A DNA stretch of 36,227 bases from the NCBI GenBank assembly GCA_947469635.1, contig CANIRG010000008.1:1-36227 (forward strand), read 5' to 3'. The notes under the pieces are model-generated. The model worked only from the letters and a program-made list of their open reading frames with translations. It was not told where the DNA came from and made no database searches. Shown one piece after another: positions 1-8,128 of the stretch. The stretch's first letter is position 1, and each line of letters begins with the position of its first letter. The DNA is from Rhodospirillales bacterium. Lineage in GTDB: Bacteria; Pseudomonadota; Alphaproteobacteria; Reyranellales; Reyranellaceae. Made by a program: the position numbers and the translations under genes.

Positions 1-1221
1 AAGGCGCTGCTGGTCGACAGCTGGTACGACCCCTACCTCGGCGTCGTGACTCTGGTGCGGGTGAAGGACGGCGTGCTGAGGAAGGGCATGCGCATCCGCA
101 TGATGGCGGCGGCAGCGGCCTACGACCTCGACAAGGTCGGCATCTTCGCCCCCAAGGCCACCGACGTGGCCGAGCTGGGGCCGGGCGAGATCGGCTTCAT
201 CATCGCCGGCATCAAGACCATCGCCGATTGCAAGGTGGGCGACACCATCACCGACGACAGGAAACCCGCGACCGAGATGCTGGCAGGCTTCAAGCCCTCC
301 GTGCCGGTCGTGTTCTGCGGTCTGTTCCCGGCCGATTCAGCCGAGTTCGAGACGCTGCGTGAATCCCTCAGCAAGCTCCGGCTGAACGATTCGTCGTTCC
401 ATTTCGAGCCCGAATCGAGCGCTGCCCTGGGCTTCGGCTTCCGCTGCGGCTTCCTGGGCCTGCTGCATCTCGAGATCGTGCAGGAGCGGCTGGAGCGCGA
501 GTTCAACCTCGACCTGGTCACCACGGCACCCTCCGTCGTCTACAAGCTCAAGATGACCGACGGCGAGGAGCGCGAGCTGCACAATCCCGCCGACTATCCC
601 GACCCCGTGCATATCGAGAGCATGCAGGAGCCGTGGATCAAGGCCACGATCATCACCCCCGACGAGCATCTCGGCTCCGTCCTGACGCTCTGCCAGGAGC
701 GCCGCGGCCAGCAGATCGAGCTCACCTATGCCGGCACGCGCGCCATGGCGATCTATCGCCTGCCGCTGAACGAGGTGGTGTTCGATTTCTACGACCGGCT
801 GAAGTCGGTGACGCGCGGCTATGCGAGTTTCGACTACGAGATCGCGGGCTACGAGGAGGGCGAGCTGGTGAAGCTCACCATCCTGGTGAATGCCGAGCCG
901 GTCGATGCGCTCTCCATCATCGTCCACAAGAACCAGGCCGAGCATCGCGGCCGGGCGCTGTGCGAGCGGCTGAAGGACCTGATCCCGCGCCAGCTCTTCA
1001 AGATCGCCATCCAGGCCGCGATCGGCGGCCGGGTGATCGCGCGCGAGACCATCAGCGCCCTGCGCAAGGACGTGCTGGCCAAGTGCTACGGCGGCGACAT
1101 CAGCCGCAAGAAGAAGCTCCTGGAGAAGCAGAAGAAGGGCAAGAAGCGCATGCGGCAGGTGGGCGACGTGGAAATCCCGCAGTCGGCCTTCATCGCTGCC
1201 CTCAAGATGGACAGCCGCTAG
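1..1221 (+). CDS. lepA: Elongation factor 4 (LepA), 5'-truncated by window edge
   Basis: This is the C-terminal part of the ribosome back-translocating GTPase LepA/EF-4. The frame is open from base 1 and gives 406 codons. LepA is normally about 600 residues, so roughly the first 190 (most of the GTPase domain) lie outside the window. The visible part opens with [16 protein letters not shown], the conserved segment at the end of the G domain. The beta-barrel, the EF-G III/V-like domains (with [19 protein letters not shown]) and the LepA-specific basic C-terminal domain follow. The C-terminus has the lysine-rich stretch [18 protein letters not shown] and ends in [12 protein letters not shown]. 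It is a housekeeping gene and shows no defect in the visible part. It converges on the small membrane-protein gene downstream. Confidence 0.97.
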   Translation, partial: KALLVDSWYDPYLGVVTLVRVKDGVLRKGMRIRMMAAAAAYDLDKVGIFAPKATDVAELGPGEIGFIIAGIKTIADCKVGDTITDDRKPATEMLAGFKPSVPVVFCGLFPADSAEFETLRESLSKLRLNDSSFHFEPESSAALGFGFRCGFLGLLHLEIVQERLEREFNLDLVTTAPSVVYKLKMTDGEERELHNPADYPDPVHIESMQEPWIKATIITPDEHLGSVLTLCQERRGQQIELTYAGTRAMAIYRLPLNEVVFDFYDRLKSVTRGYASFDYEIAGYEEGELVKLTILVNAEPVDALSIIVHKNQAEHRGRALCERLKDLIPRQLFKIAIQAAIGGRVIARETISALRKDVLAKCYGGDISRKKKLLEKQKKGKKRMRQVGDVEIPQSAFIAALKMDSR

Positions 1222-1239
1222 GACTGTCCGTCCCGGACC

Positions 1240-1599
1240 TCAGAGTCCGCTACGGCTGCGCCGCCGCCGGGGCGGTCGCGAGCCGATGATTGAGCCCGAC
1301 TCGGGACGAGTCTCCCGGCGCCGCCCCAGCCACAGGAAGACGAGGCCAAAGCCTACGAATACGGGCAGTGCCGGAACTCTGAGGGCGGGTTGCAGGATTC
1401 GCGTCCACAGGGAAACGGAGACCCGACGCTCCACCGTCGTCTGGAAAGCGTTCAGCGAGCCCGTTTCCAGGCGCGACCAGAGATCGCCAAGCGATACGAG
1501 CCGGAAAGAACCTTCCGACCACCAGGCGAGGCCGTCATAGACCATCGCCGCCACGGCCATCGCCAGCAGTAGCCACCCGAGGGCCCGAATCAGGACCAT
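1240..1599 (-). CDS. Small membrane protein of unknown function
   Basis: I do not recognise the family. The protein is about 119 residues. An N-terminal hydrophobic segment begins at residue 2 (VLIRALGWLLLAMAVAAMVYDGLAWW), and a second lies near residues 77-93 (LPVFVGFGLVFLWLGRR), followed by a very basic tail (PPRRRRSRSG). Between them is a soluble loop of about 50 residues with WSRLETGSLNAFQTTVERR. The topology looks like two membrane helices with an extracytoplasmic loop. I chose the ATG at 1599 because GGGGGAG lies just upstream and the hydrophobic helix then starts the protein; an in-frame ATG at 1632 would add 11 residues. It is tail-to-tail with lepA and points away from tRNA-Ser. Coding status rests on the well-formed helices rather than on known homology. 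Confidence 0.65.
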   Translation of the reverse strand: MVLIRALGWLLLAMAVAAMVYDGLAWWSEGSFRLVSLGDLWSRLETGSLNAFQTTVERRVSVSLWTRILQPALRVPALPVFVGFGLVFLWLGRRRETRPESGSIIGSRPPRRRRSRSGL

Positions 1600-1657
1600 T
1601 GCTCCCCCAAAAGACAACCCCACCCTAGCCAACGAAACCCACCGGGGGAAGATATCG

Positions 1658-1685
1658 TTGCCCGGCTGGATTGCCGCGCTATAAG
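1658..1685 (+). promoter_or_regulatory. Candidate sigma-70 promoter for tRNA-Ser
   Basis: A -35-like TTGCCC (1658-1663) and a -10-like TATAAG (1680-1685) are separated by 16 bases. Transcription would start near 1692, about a dozen bases before the mature tRNA 5' end at 1704, which suits a tRNA leader. Matches to consensus are 4/6 and 5/6. The call is by eye. Confidence 0.5.
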
Positions 1686-1703
1686 AGCGGCCGATTGCGC
1701 TGT

Positions 1704-1793
1704 GGACAGGTGGCCGAGTGGTTTAAGGCACACGCTTGGAAAGCGTGCGTGGTGTAACAGCCACCGCGGGTTCGAATCCCGCCCTGTCCGCCA
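1704..1793 (+). tRNA. tRNA-Ser(GGA)
   Basis: This is a 90-base class II tRNA with an extended variable arm. The acceptor stem GGACAGG (1704-1710) pairs with CCTGTCC (1783-1789). The discriminator is G1790 and CCA is encoded at 1791-1793. The D-arm contains GGCCGAGTGGTTTAAGGC. The anticodon stem CACGC/GCGTG encloses the loop TTGGAAA, so the anticodon is GGA (1738-1740), reading UCC and UCU. The T-arm carries GGTTCGAATCC. The long variable arm (GGTGTAACAGCCACC region) is typical of serine tRNAs. No integrase or duplicated tRNA 3' end is visible nearby. Confidence 0.97.
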
Positions 1794-1841
1794 GCTAGGC
1801 CGGATTTCTCCTGGCCCACGGATTTCTCCCGTCCCCGTATC

Positions 1842-3707
1842 TCAGAACGTCCGGTTCGCGTCGGGTCTGTGCTTGTTGCGCAGCACGAAGCCCGACCGAT
1901 CGGCCGGTCGCGGCTCGCGAACCCAGACCTCCCGGTTCGGATGCAGGCCGCCGCCACGCGTGGCCGGCACGGCGCTGAGCCGCGCGCGGCGCAGAAGGCG
2001 CGTGTCCGCCACGCCGCAATTGGGATGGATGCCGCCATTGTCGGCGACGGCCTTGTCCCAGGCCGCCTGACGCCTGGCGCGGGTCGCCGGGTCGGCGAGC
2101 GGAGTGCAGTTGAGCTCGTCGGTGTTGAGGTCGGCTACGATCTCGTCGCCCTCCTCGATCAGGGCGATCGGGCCGCCGAGCGCTGCTTCGGGGCCGACAT
2201 GGCCGATGACGAGGCCGACCGACCCTCCGGAGAAGCGCGCGTCCGTCATCAGCCCGACGACGATGTTGCGCTCCCGGCAGAGCGTCGTGATGCGCGACGT
2301 CGGGTCGAGCATCTCGGGCATGCCCGGCGCGCCGCTCGGCCCTTCGTAGCGCACGATGACCATGTCGTTGTTCTGGAAGCTCCCGGGCGTCCGGTCGAGC
2401 GCATCGAGCAGCGCCTGCTCGCCCTCGAAGACGCGCGCCTTGCCGCGGAACAGGTTGTTCTCCAGCCCACCCTCGACGCCGGCAAGCTTGAGGATCGCCG
2501 AGAAGTCGGGCGACAGGTTGCCGCCCAGCACGCGCAGGCCGCCGGTCGGCTTGTACGGTTTCTCGACGGCATAGACGACACGGCCGTCGGCCTGCTTGGC
2601 GCCGAGACGCTGCACCTGGGCCGCGAGCGTCTCGCCGGTGCAGGTCAGCACCTCCCCGTTCAGCAGCCCCGCCTCGAGGAGCTCGCGCACGATCACCTGC
2701 ACGCCGCCGACATTGTCGATGTCCACCATCGAGTATTTGCCGTAGGGCCGCGCGTCGGTGAGCACCGGGATGACATGCTGCGAGAGGTAATTGAATTCCT
2801 CCGGCGTCATGATCTCCTTCCAGAAATCACCGAAGCCTGCGGCGCGCGCGATCTCGGGCGCGTGCAGCGTCACGTTGGTCGAGCCGCCAATCGCCATCGC
2901 CACGATCACCGCGTTGCGGATCGAATCGCGCACGACGATGTCGCGCGGCTTCAGGTCCTTTTCCATCAGGTTGGCGAGATGGTCGACCAGCTCGTCGGCA
3001 AAGGTGTCGAGACGACGCGGATCGTCGGACGGCGGCGCCACCATGTGCAGCGGCTGCATGCCGACCACGCCGATGAAGGTCTGCATGGTGTTGTAGGTGA
3101 ACATGCCGCCGCAGCTGCCGATGCCGGGGCAGGCATGGCTGGCGATGTGGTGGCGGAAGGCGGCGTCGGGATTGCCGGCAACCTGGTAGGCGCTCACGAT
3201 ATCGAGCGCCTCGCCGGTGTTGGGATCCTTGCCGGGATGGATCGGGCCGTCCGACATGATGATCGAAGGCCGGTTGTGCTCGAGCAAGGCGGCCAGCGTG
3301 CCGACCGGCGGCTTGTCGCAGGCAACGACCGCGATCGTGCCGGCGAGGCCGGTGGCGCTGAGGTGCTCGCACAGCGCATCGTTGGTCACCTCGCGGCCGA
3401 TCAGCGAGTAGCGCATCTCGCGCGTGCCGTTGCGGATGCCGTCTGAGGTGGCGATCGTGTACTCGGGCTGGACCAGGCGAAGCTTGAGCTGGCCCTGCCC
3501 TTGACCAACGCGGCCCTTCAGCTTGGCGTGGATGGCTTCGACCTTCGCCATGACGCCGAGATAGCACTGGCTGTCGCCCTTCGTGCCGACGACGCCGACC
3601 GACGGCTCGTGGATCAGATCAGGGTCGGTGCCGATCGCGCGCGCCAGCCCGATCGACTGGGTGGAGCGGCCGGGATGGCGGTCGATGAGGACGTTGGTCG
3701 GTTTCAT
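1842..3707 (-). CDS. IlvD/Edd-family dehydratase (dihydroxy-acid dehydratase-like)
   Basis: This is a 621-residue member of the iron-sulfur IlvD/Edd dehydratases, which remove water from 2,3-dihydroxy acids (branched-chain amino acid synthesis) or from sugar acids. Cluster cysteines appear as C48 (GDSQC), C130 (ACDKP) and C199 (CGGM). Other family motifs are GGSTNVTLH and the C-terminal ARFSGGSVGLVIGHVGPEA, which carries the catalytic serine. The start is the ATG at 3707; upstream codons in frame show no conserved sequence. The protein departs from textbook IlvD: the N-terminus lacks the usual NSF...PGH segment and has VGTKGDSQCYLG instead, and CDKPPVGTLAAL replaces CDKITPGMLMA. It may therefore act on a sugar acid or another 2,3-dihydroxy acid. 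No other ilv or sugar genes are nearby, and the gene stands alone, divergent from the flavin monooxygenase. Confidence 0.85.
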   Translation of the reverse strand: MKPTNVLIDRHPGRSTQSIGLARAIGTDPDLIHEPSVGVVGTKGDSQCYLGVMAKVEAIHAKLKGRVGQGQGQLKLRLVQPEYTIATSDGIRNGTREMRYSLIGREVTNDALCEHLSATGLAGTIAVVACDKPPVGTLAALLEHNRPSIIMSDGPIHPGKDPNTGEALDIVSAYQVAGNPDAAFRHHIASHACPGIGSCGGMFTYNTMQTFIGVVGMQPLHMVAPPSDDPRRLDTFADELVDHLANLMEKDLKPRDIVVRDSIRNAVIVAMAIGGSTNVTLHAPEIARAAGFGDFWKEIMTPEEFNYLSQHVIPVLTDARPYGKYSMVDIDNVGGVQVIVRELLEAGLLNGEVLTCTGETLAAQVQRLGAKQADGRVVYAVEKPYKPTGGLRVLGGNLSPDFSAILKLAGVEGGLENNLFRGKARVFEGEQALLDALDRTPGSFQNNDMVIVRYEGPSGAPGMPEMLDPTSRITTLCRERNIVVGLMTDARFSGGSVGLVIGHVGPEAALGGPIALIEEGDEIVADLNTDELNCTPLADPATRARRQAAWDKAVADNGGIHPNCGVADTRLLRRARLSAVPATRGGGLHPNREVWVREPRPADRSGFVLRNKHRPDANRTF

Positions 3708-3957
3708 CAGGCGGTCCCAATAGCGTGGTTGAAGCAGTCCGTGCCGCGGCTCGCAGGCCGGCACAGCTATTTATGGGAGCGCGAGGGCCGTGACTACTAC
3801 GGAGAGAATGTGTCCGTCCTTCATCCTCGCAGGGGTCCAGACCCGAGCGGAGCAAAATCGCACGCCCGGTGTGCCCTGTTCGCGCAGTTGGCCCTTCCCG
3901 TGCATATGCCGACAGGTGGCGCTGGACGGCCCCGCAGAAGGGAAGTTCTTTCCTGGG
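3708..3957. other. Divergent intergenic region
   Basis: This 250-base spacer separates the ATG of the dehydratase (minus strand) from the chosen ATG of the flavin monooxygenase (plus strand), and should hold both promoters. I see an inverted repeat GTGCCG (3741-3746) / CGGCAC (3759-3764) close to the dehydratase start, next to an AT-richer patch at 3766-3774, which could be an operator. No convincing -35/-10 pair stands out on either strand. The plus-strand frame is open back to 3790, but that stretch encodes cysteine/proline-rich sequence unlike the family, so I treat it as non-coding. Confidence 0.4.
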
Positions 3958-5262
3958 ATGAAAGTGGCGTCGAAGCGGCAAATGCACCTCGGGCTCTTCA
4001 TCCTGGGAACCGGCAGCCACATCGCGGGCTGGCGCCATCCCGGGGCGGTCACGAGCTTCCAGGATCTCGAGGCGATCCAGCAGATCGCCCGAACCGCGGA
4101 GCGCGGCAAGTTCGACCTGATCTTCATGGGCGACAATCTCTATGCCGATCCCGCCGCCCATCCCTCCTACACCCTGCGGCTGGAGCCGCTCACGATGATG
4201 GCGGCCCTGGCGATGTCGACCAGCCGGATCGGGCTCGGCGCCACCTCCTCCACGACCTATGGCGATCCCTTCAGCGTGGCGCGTGCCTTCGCCTCGCTAG
4301 ACCACATCAGCCGCGGGCGGGCGGCCTGGAACGCGGTCACGACATCGAACCCCACATCGGGCGCGAATTTCGGCATGGCGCATCCCAACCATGCGCTTCG
4401 CTACGACAGGGCCGGCGAATTCATCGAGGTCGTCACCCGGCTATGGGATGCCTGGGCGGAGGATGCGCTCGTGGCCGACCGGCAGACCGGCGTCTATATC
4501 GATCCGCAGAAGATCAGGTCGATCGACCATGTTGGCACCTACTTCAAGGTCAAGGGACCGCTCAACATCGGCCGCACGCCCCAAGGACGTCCGGTGGTGC
4601 TGCAGGCCGGCGGCTCGGAACCCGGCCAGGCCCTGGCGGCGCGCACCGCCGATGTGGTGTTCTCGGTCACGCAGGATCTGGACGACGCGAAGGCCGCGTA
4701 TGCGAACGTCAAGAATCGCCTCCCATCGTATGGCAGGACAGCCGACCAGCTCACGATCCTTCCCGGCGTGATGCCGGTCGTCGGCCGCACCGACCGCGAA
4801 GCCCGCGACAAGCTCGGCACGCTACAGAGCTTCCTCAATGCGACGAACGGGCTGCAGCTTCTGTCGGACCGGCTGGGCCAGGACATGACGCCCTACGATC
4901 TCGACGGTCCCGTTCCCGACCTTCCCTTGACGGAAGGAAGCCAAGCCTTCGCGCGCGCCATCCTGGCGAAGGCCCGACGCGACGGCATGACCCTGCGCGA
5001 TCTCTACAATCTCAACTCCGCCGCACGCGGGCACTGGGTGCTCTGCGGCTCGCCTGCGACCATCGCCGACACGCTGGAGAAGTGGTTCACCGACCGTGCG
5101 GCGGACGGGTTCAACATCATGCCGCCGTACTTCCACGAGGGCTTCGACGACTTCGTCGATCTGGTCGTGCCCGAGCTGCAACGACGCGGCCTCTTCCGGC
5201 GCGACTACGAGGGCACGACATTGCGCGAACATCTCGGCCTGCCGCGACATGAACGAGCCTGA
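3958..5262 (+). CDS. FMN-dependent monooxygenase of the NtaA/SnaA/DszA family
   Basis: This is a 434-residue luciferase-like (bacterial LLM class) flavin monooxygenase. Family members use FMNH2 from a separate reductase to oxidise nitrilotriacetate, EDTA, sulfones or similar compounds. The N-terminus MHLGLFILGTGSHIAGWRHP and the sequences KFDLIFMGDNLYAD, DHISRGRAAWNAVTTSNP and GRPVVLQAGGSEPGQALAA are characteristic of this subgroup, as is the length. The start at 3958 is preceded by AAGGGAAG (3938-3945); an ATG at 3982 is the alternative. No flavin reductase gene lies in the window, so reduced FMN must come from elsewhere. The gene is followed 72 bases later by the DUF1800/DUF1501 pair on the same strand, which may or may not share its transcript. 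The substrate cannot be told from sequence. Confidence 0.9.
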   Translation: MKVASKRQMHLGLFILGTGSHIAGWRHPGAVTSFQDLEAIQQIARTAERGKFDLIFMGDNLYADPAAHPSYTLRLEPLTMMAALAMSTSRIGLGATSSTTYGDPFSVARAFASLDHISRGRAAWNAVTTSNPTSGANFGMAHPNHALRYDRAGEFIEVVTRLWDAWAEDALVADRQTGVYIDPQKIRSIDHVGTYFKVKGPLNIGRTPQGRPVVLQAGGSEPGQALAARTADVVFSVTQDLDDAKAAYANVKNRLPSYGRTADQLTILPGVMPVVGRTDREARDKLGTLQSFLNATNGLQLLSDRLGQDMTPYDLDGPVPDLPLTEGSQAFARAILAKARRDGMTLRDLYNLNSAARGHWVLCGSPATIADTLEKWFTDRAADGFNIMPPYFHEGFDDFVDLVVPELQRRGLFRRDYEGTTLREHLGLPRHERA

Positions 5263-5334
5263 CGACGGCGCCGCAATACCGACAAAGAGCAGGGAACATA
5301 GTGGCGTGCGCGCCGTACAAGGTGTGGAACCGAC

Positions 5335-6891
5335 ATGGCCCTCGACATCGATCCGCGACTGGCGCTGAACAAGCTGGCCTTCGGCCCCAGCGAGGCGGAG
5401 CTGCGCGAGGCCGGCAAGATGGGCATGGAAGCCTGGCTTGCACGCCAGCTGAAGCCGTCCGGCGATGACGGCTGCGGAGAGCGCATCCAGGCGGCACGAT
5501 TTCATCTCAAATACATCAGCAAGACTCCCGAGGCCGAGGTCGACGAGGAGCGGCCGATCGACGTGATCGGGCAGCCGATCGAGGAGCATTGGAAGGTCGT
5601 CGACAAGAAGCTGCCGAACCAGGAGCGCAGCTTCCTCCGCACCGCCACGGCCGCGGCAACCCTGATCCGCGCCGTGCACAGCCGCTGGCAGCTGCGCGAG
5701 GTGCTGGTGGATTTCTGGCATAACCATTTCAACGTCAATGCCGTGGGCGAGAACCTCGTTGCCGTGGCGCTGCCGTCCTACGACCGCGACGCGATCCGGC
5801 CCCAGGCGCTGGGCAATTTCCGCGCGATGCTGGAAGCAGTGGCGACGAGCGCCGCCATGCAGATCTATCTCAACAACCGCACTTCGCGCGGCGGCGCGGC
5901 CAATGAGAACTATGCACGCGAGCTGTTCGAGCTGCATACGCTCGGCCGACCGGCCTATCTCAACGCGCTCTACAACAAATGGCGCGACGTGCCGGGCGCG
6001 CTCGACTCCAAACCGCAGGGCTACATCGACCAGGACGTCTACGAGGCGGCACGCGCCTTCACGGGCTGGTCGATCGAGGATGGCGCGGGAATCGGCGCCG
6101 GCCGCCGCCTGCCTGCGACCGGCAAGTTCATCTATGTCGAAGCCTGGCACGACAACTACCAGAAGCGCGTGCTGGCCATGGAGTTCGACCCGTACCGGCC
6201 GCCGCTGGCCGACGGCCGCAAGGTGCTCGATCTCGTGGCCGATCATCCGGCGACGGCGCGCTACGTCTGCGAGAAGCTCTGCCGCCGCCTGGTCTCAGAC
6301 CAGCCCACCCCTGCGGTGATCACGGCGGCGACCAAGGCCTGGACCGACGCCCGCCGCCAGCCGGACCAGATCGCCCGCACGGTCGAGGCGATCGTGCGCT
6401 CCGATGCGTTCCGCCGCTCCGCAGGCACCAAGATCAAGCGGCCACTCGAGCTCTATGCCTCGTTCGCCCGAGCGTCGGGCATCGACGCGACACCGACGCC
6501 GGGGCTGCTCAACGAGCTCGACAACAGCGGCCAGCGCCTGTTCGGCTGGGGCCCGCCGACCGGTCATCCCGACGATTCAGACTATTGGCTGAGCTCGAGC
6601 ATGATGCGGCGACGCTGGTCACTGCTGCTGGGCCTCGCCGACGATGCCTGGAAGGTGGGACCCCCGCAGGCTGCCGTTTCGATCGCAGCAAAGGCCACGC
6701 CGGAAGCGGCCCTGCTCGCCGCACACCAAATGATGCTGGGCGTCGATCCGCCCGCGAAAGTGACGAAGGCCGTTCTCGACGGCATGGGCCTGCGCGTCGG
6801 CACGAGATTCGATAACCGCAAGGATGCCCTCTCCCTGGCGCGGCGCCTGCTGGCCTATTGCGCCATGACACCGACGTTCCAGGCGAGGTGA
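5335..6891 (+). CDS. DUF1800 family protein
   Basis: This 518-residue protein belongs to the DUF1800 family, which is regularly encoded beside DUF1501 proteins; its biochemical role is unknown. Family hallmarks are the N-terminal LNKLAFGPSEAELREAG, then VDFWHNHFNVNA near residue 125, NENYARELFELHTLG near residue 190, AARAFTGW near residue 240, and a C-terminal region with QRLFGWGPPTGHPD. The start at 5335 is the first ATG before the conserved N-terminus. No signal peptide is evident, unlike its partner. The stop is 4 bases before the DUF1501 start, so the two are almost certainly cotranscribed. The 72-base gap upstream (5263-5334) shows no clear promoter. Confidence 0.92.
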   Translation: MALDIDPRLALNKLAFGPSEAELREAGKMGMEAWLARQLKPSGDDGCGERIQAARFHLKYISKTPEAEVDEERPIDVIGQPIEEHWKVVDKKLPNQERSFLRTATAAATLIRAVHSRWQLREVLVDFWHNHFNVNAVGENLVAVALPSYDRDAIRPQALGNFRAMLEAVATSAAMQIYLNNRTSRGGAANENYARELFELHTLGRPAYLNALYNKWRDVPGALDSKPQGYIDQDVYEAARAFTGWSIEDGAGIGAGRRLPATGKFIYVEAWHDNYQKRVLAMEFDPYRPPLADGRKVLDLVADHPATARYVCEKLCRRLVSDQPTPAVITAATKAWTDARRQPDQIARTVEAIVRSDAFRRSAGTKIKRPLELYASFARASGIDATPTPGLLNELDNSGQRLFGWGPPTGHPDDSDYWLSSSMMRRRWSLLLGLADDAWKVGPPQAAVSIAAKATPEAALLAAHQMMLGVDPPAKVTKAVLDGMGLRVGTRFDNRKDALSLARRLLAYCAMTPTFQAR

Positions 6892-6895
6892 TGCC

Positions 6896-8128
6896 ATGCT
6901 GAAGCGGCGCGACCTTCTCCTCGCAACGACTGCCCTTTCGCTCGCGCCCTCGGTCCGGGCCTTCGCGGCGGTCCCGACCCCGGGACCGGTCCTGGTGACC
7001 GTTTTCCTGCGCGGCGGCATGGATTCGCTGGGCGTCGTGGCGCCGGTCGACGATCGCGACTATGTGGCCGACCGCCCGCCGGAGCTGCGGCTGCTGCCCG
7101 ATGGCGACAAGCCGGCGCTGCGTCTCGACGGTGCGCCGGCTGGGCTCGATTTCCGCCTGCATCCGGAGATGGGCGCGCTGCACGACCTGTACAAATCAAA
7201 GCGCGTGGCGCTGGTCCATGCGTCCGGACTCGCCAACGGCACGCGCAGCCACTTCGGCGCGCAGGAGCTGATCGAACGCGGCATCTCCCGCACGGAGGAT
7301 ACGGCGCGCGTGAATGGCGGCTGGATGGCGAGGTGGCTGGCCGCGGCCGGCAATGCGCAGGCGCCGGCCTTTGCCGCCAGCAATGGCGTCCCGGAAGGAC
7401 TGGCGACGCATGCCGACACGATCGCCGCCGGCGATCTTCGCTTCGGTATGAGCCTACCTGGTGGCAAGCAGGCCGGCGCCGTCCTGAAATCCCTCTACGA
7501 TGGCGGCACTGGCGCCTTCGAGACGGCCGCGCGCCGGACGCTCGACGGTATCTCCCTGATCGATGGCCGGCTCCGTCAGCCCGACGGCAAGGTCGTGCCG
7601 TACCAGCCGGGCGGCGGCGCGGTCTATGAGGACAACGAGATCGGACGCAGCCTTCAGTCCGTCGCGCGGGTCATGCGCATGGATCTCGGCATTCGTGCCT
7701 TCACCGTCGACATGGGCGGCTGGGACACGCATGAGAACCAGCCGCCGCGGCTGGCCAATCTCGTCGGGCAGCTGTCGCGCGCGCTTGGCGCCTTCCACAC
7801 CGACCTGCACCAGCGGCTGGGCGATATCGTGCTGGTGGTGATGAGCGAGTTCGGCCGGCGCCTGCGCTCCAACAAGAGCAACGGCACCGACCACGGCCAC
7901 GCCGGCCTCACCATCGTCTCGGCGCCGCGCATCGCAGGCGGTGTCATGCACGGCCCCTGGCCCGGCCTCGCCTCGGAGAAGCTCGACAATGCCGTCGACC
8001 TCGCGCTGACCACGGACATCCGCAGCATCCTGGCCGAGCTCATGGCCAAGCCGCTCGCTACACCAAATGCAGCCGCGACTTGCTTTCCGAACTTCATGCC
8101 AAGGAAAGTCGGCCTGTTCGCTACGTAG
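6896..8128 (+). CDS. DUF1501 family exported protein
   Basis: This 410-residue DUF1501 protein belongs to a family resembling the alkaline phosphatase/sulfatase fold. The N-terminus MLKRRDLLLATTALSLAP followed by SVRAFA is a Tat-like signal (twin arginine at 4-5, cleavage near residue 23), so it is predicted to be exported folded. Family motifs are VFLRGGMDSLGVVAPVDD, HASGLANGTRSHFGAQELIE, DMGGWDTHENQ near residue 270, and VVMSEFGRRLRSNKSNGTDHGHAG near residue 320, where conserved Asp and His residues suggest a metal site. It is coupled to DUF1800 with a 4-base gap. Its 3' end overlaps the convergent ABC ATPase gene by 8 bases (8121-8128), leaving no room for a conventional terminator. Confidence 0.93.
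   Translation: MLKRRDLLLATTALSLAPSVRAFAAVPTPGPVLVTVFLRGGMDSLGVVAPVDDRDYVADRPPELRLLPDGDKPALRLDGAPAGLDFRLHPEMGALHDLYKSKRVALVHASGLANGTRSHFGAQELIERGISRTEDTARVNGGWMARWLAAAGNAQAPAFAASNGVPEGLATHADTIAAGDLRFGMSLPGGKQAGAVLKSLYDGGTGAFETAARRTLDGISLIDGRLRQPDGKVVPYQPGGGAVYEDNEIGRSLQSVARVMRMDLGIRAFTVDMGGWDTHENQPPRLANLVGQLSRALGAFHTDLHQRLGDIVLVVMSEFGRRLRSNKSNGTDHGHAGLTIVSAPRIAGGVMHGPWPGLASEKLDNAVDLALTTDIRSILAELMAKPLATPNAAATCFPNFMPRKVGLFAT

Noticed and set aside
1221-1248. Hairpin after lepA (GGACT/AGTCC enclosing GTCCG/CGGAC) as a terminator
   Set aside because: It lacks a T-tract, spans the start of the opposite gene's 3' end and has an interrupted stem; evidence too weak to annotate.
1704-1793. tRNA-Ser as an integration site of a genomic island
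   Set aside because: No integrase gene and no duplicated tRNA 3' end is seen in the window, and the genes beside it are not island-like.
1869-3446. Long open frame of 525 codons on the plus strand opposite the IlvD-like dehydratase
   Set aside because: It is antisense to a clear enzyme gene. Its product is Arg/His/Ala/Val-rich with no domain, as expected of a mirror frame in GC-rich DNA.
3790-3957. Longer N-terminus for the flavin monooxygenase starting at 3790
   Set aside because: The added 56 residues are Cys/Pro-rich and unlike the family, which begins at about MHLGLFILG. The ATG at 3958 has an upstream AAGGGAAG.
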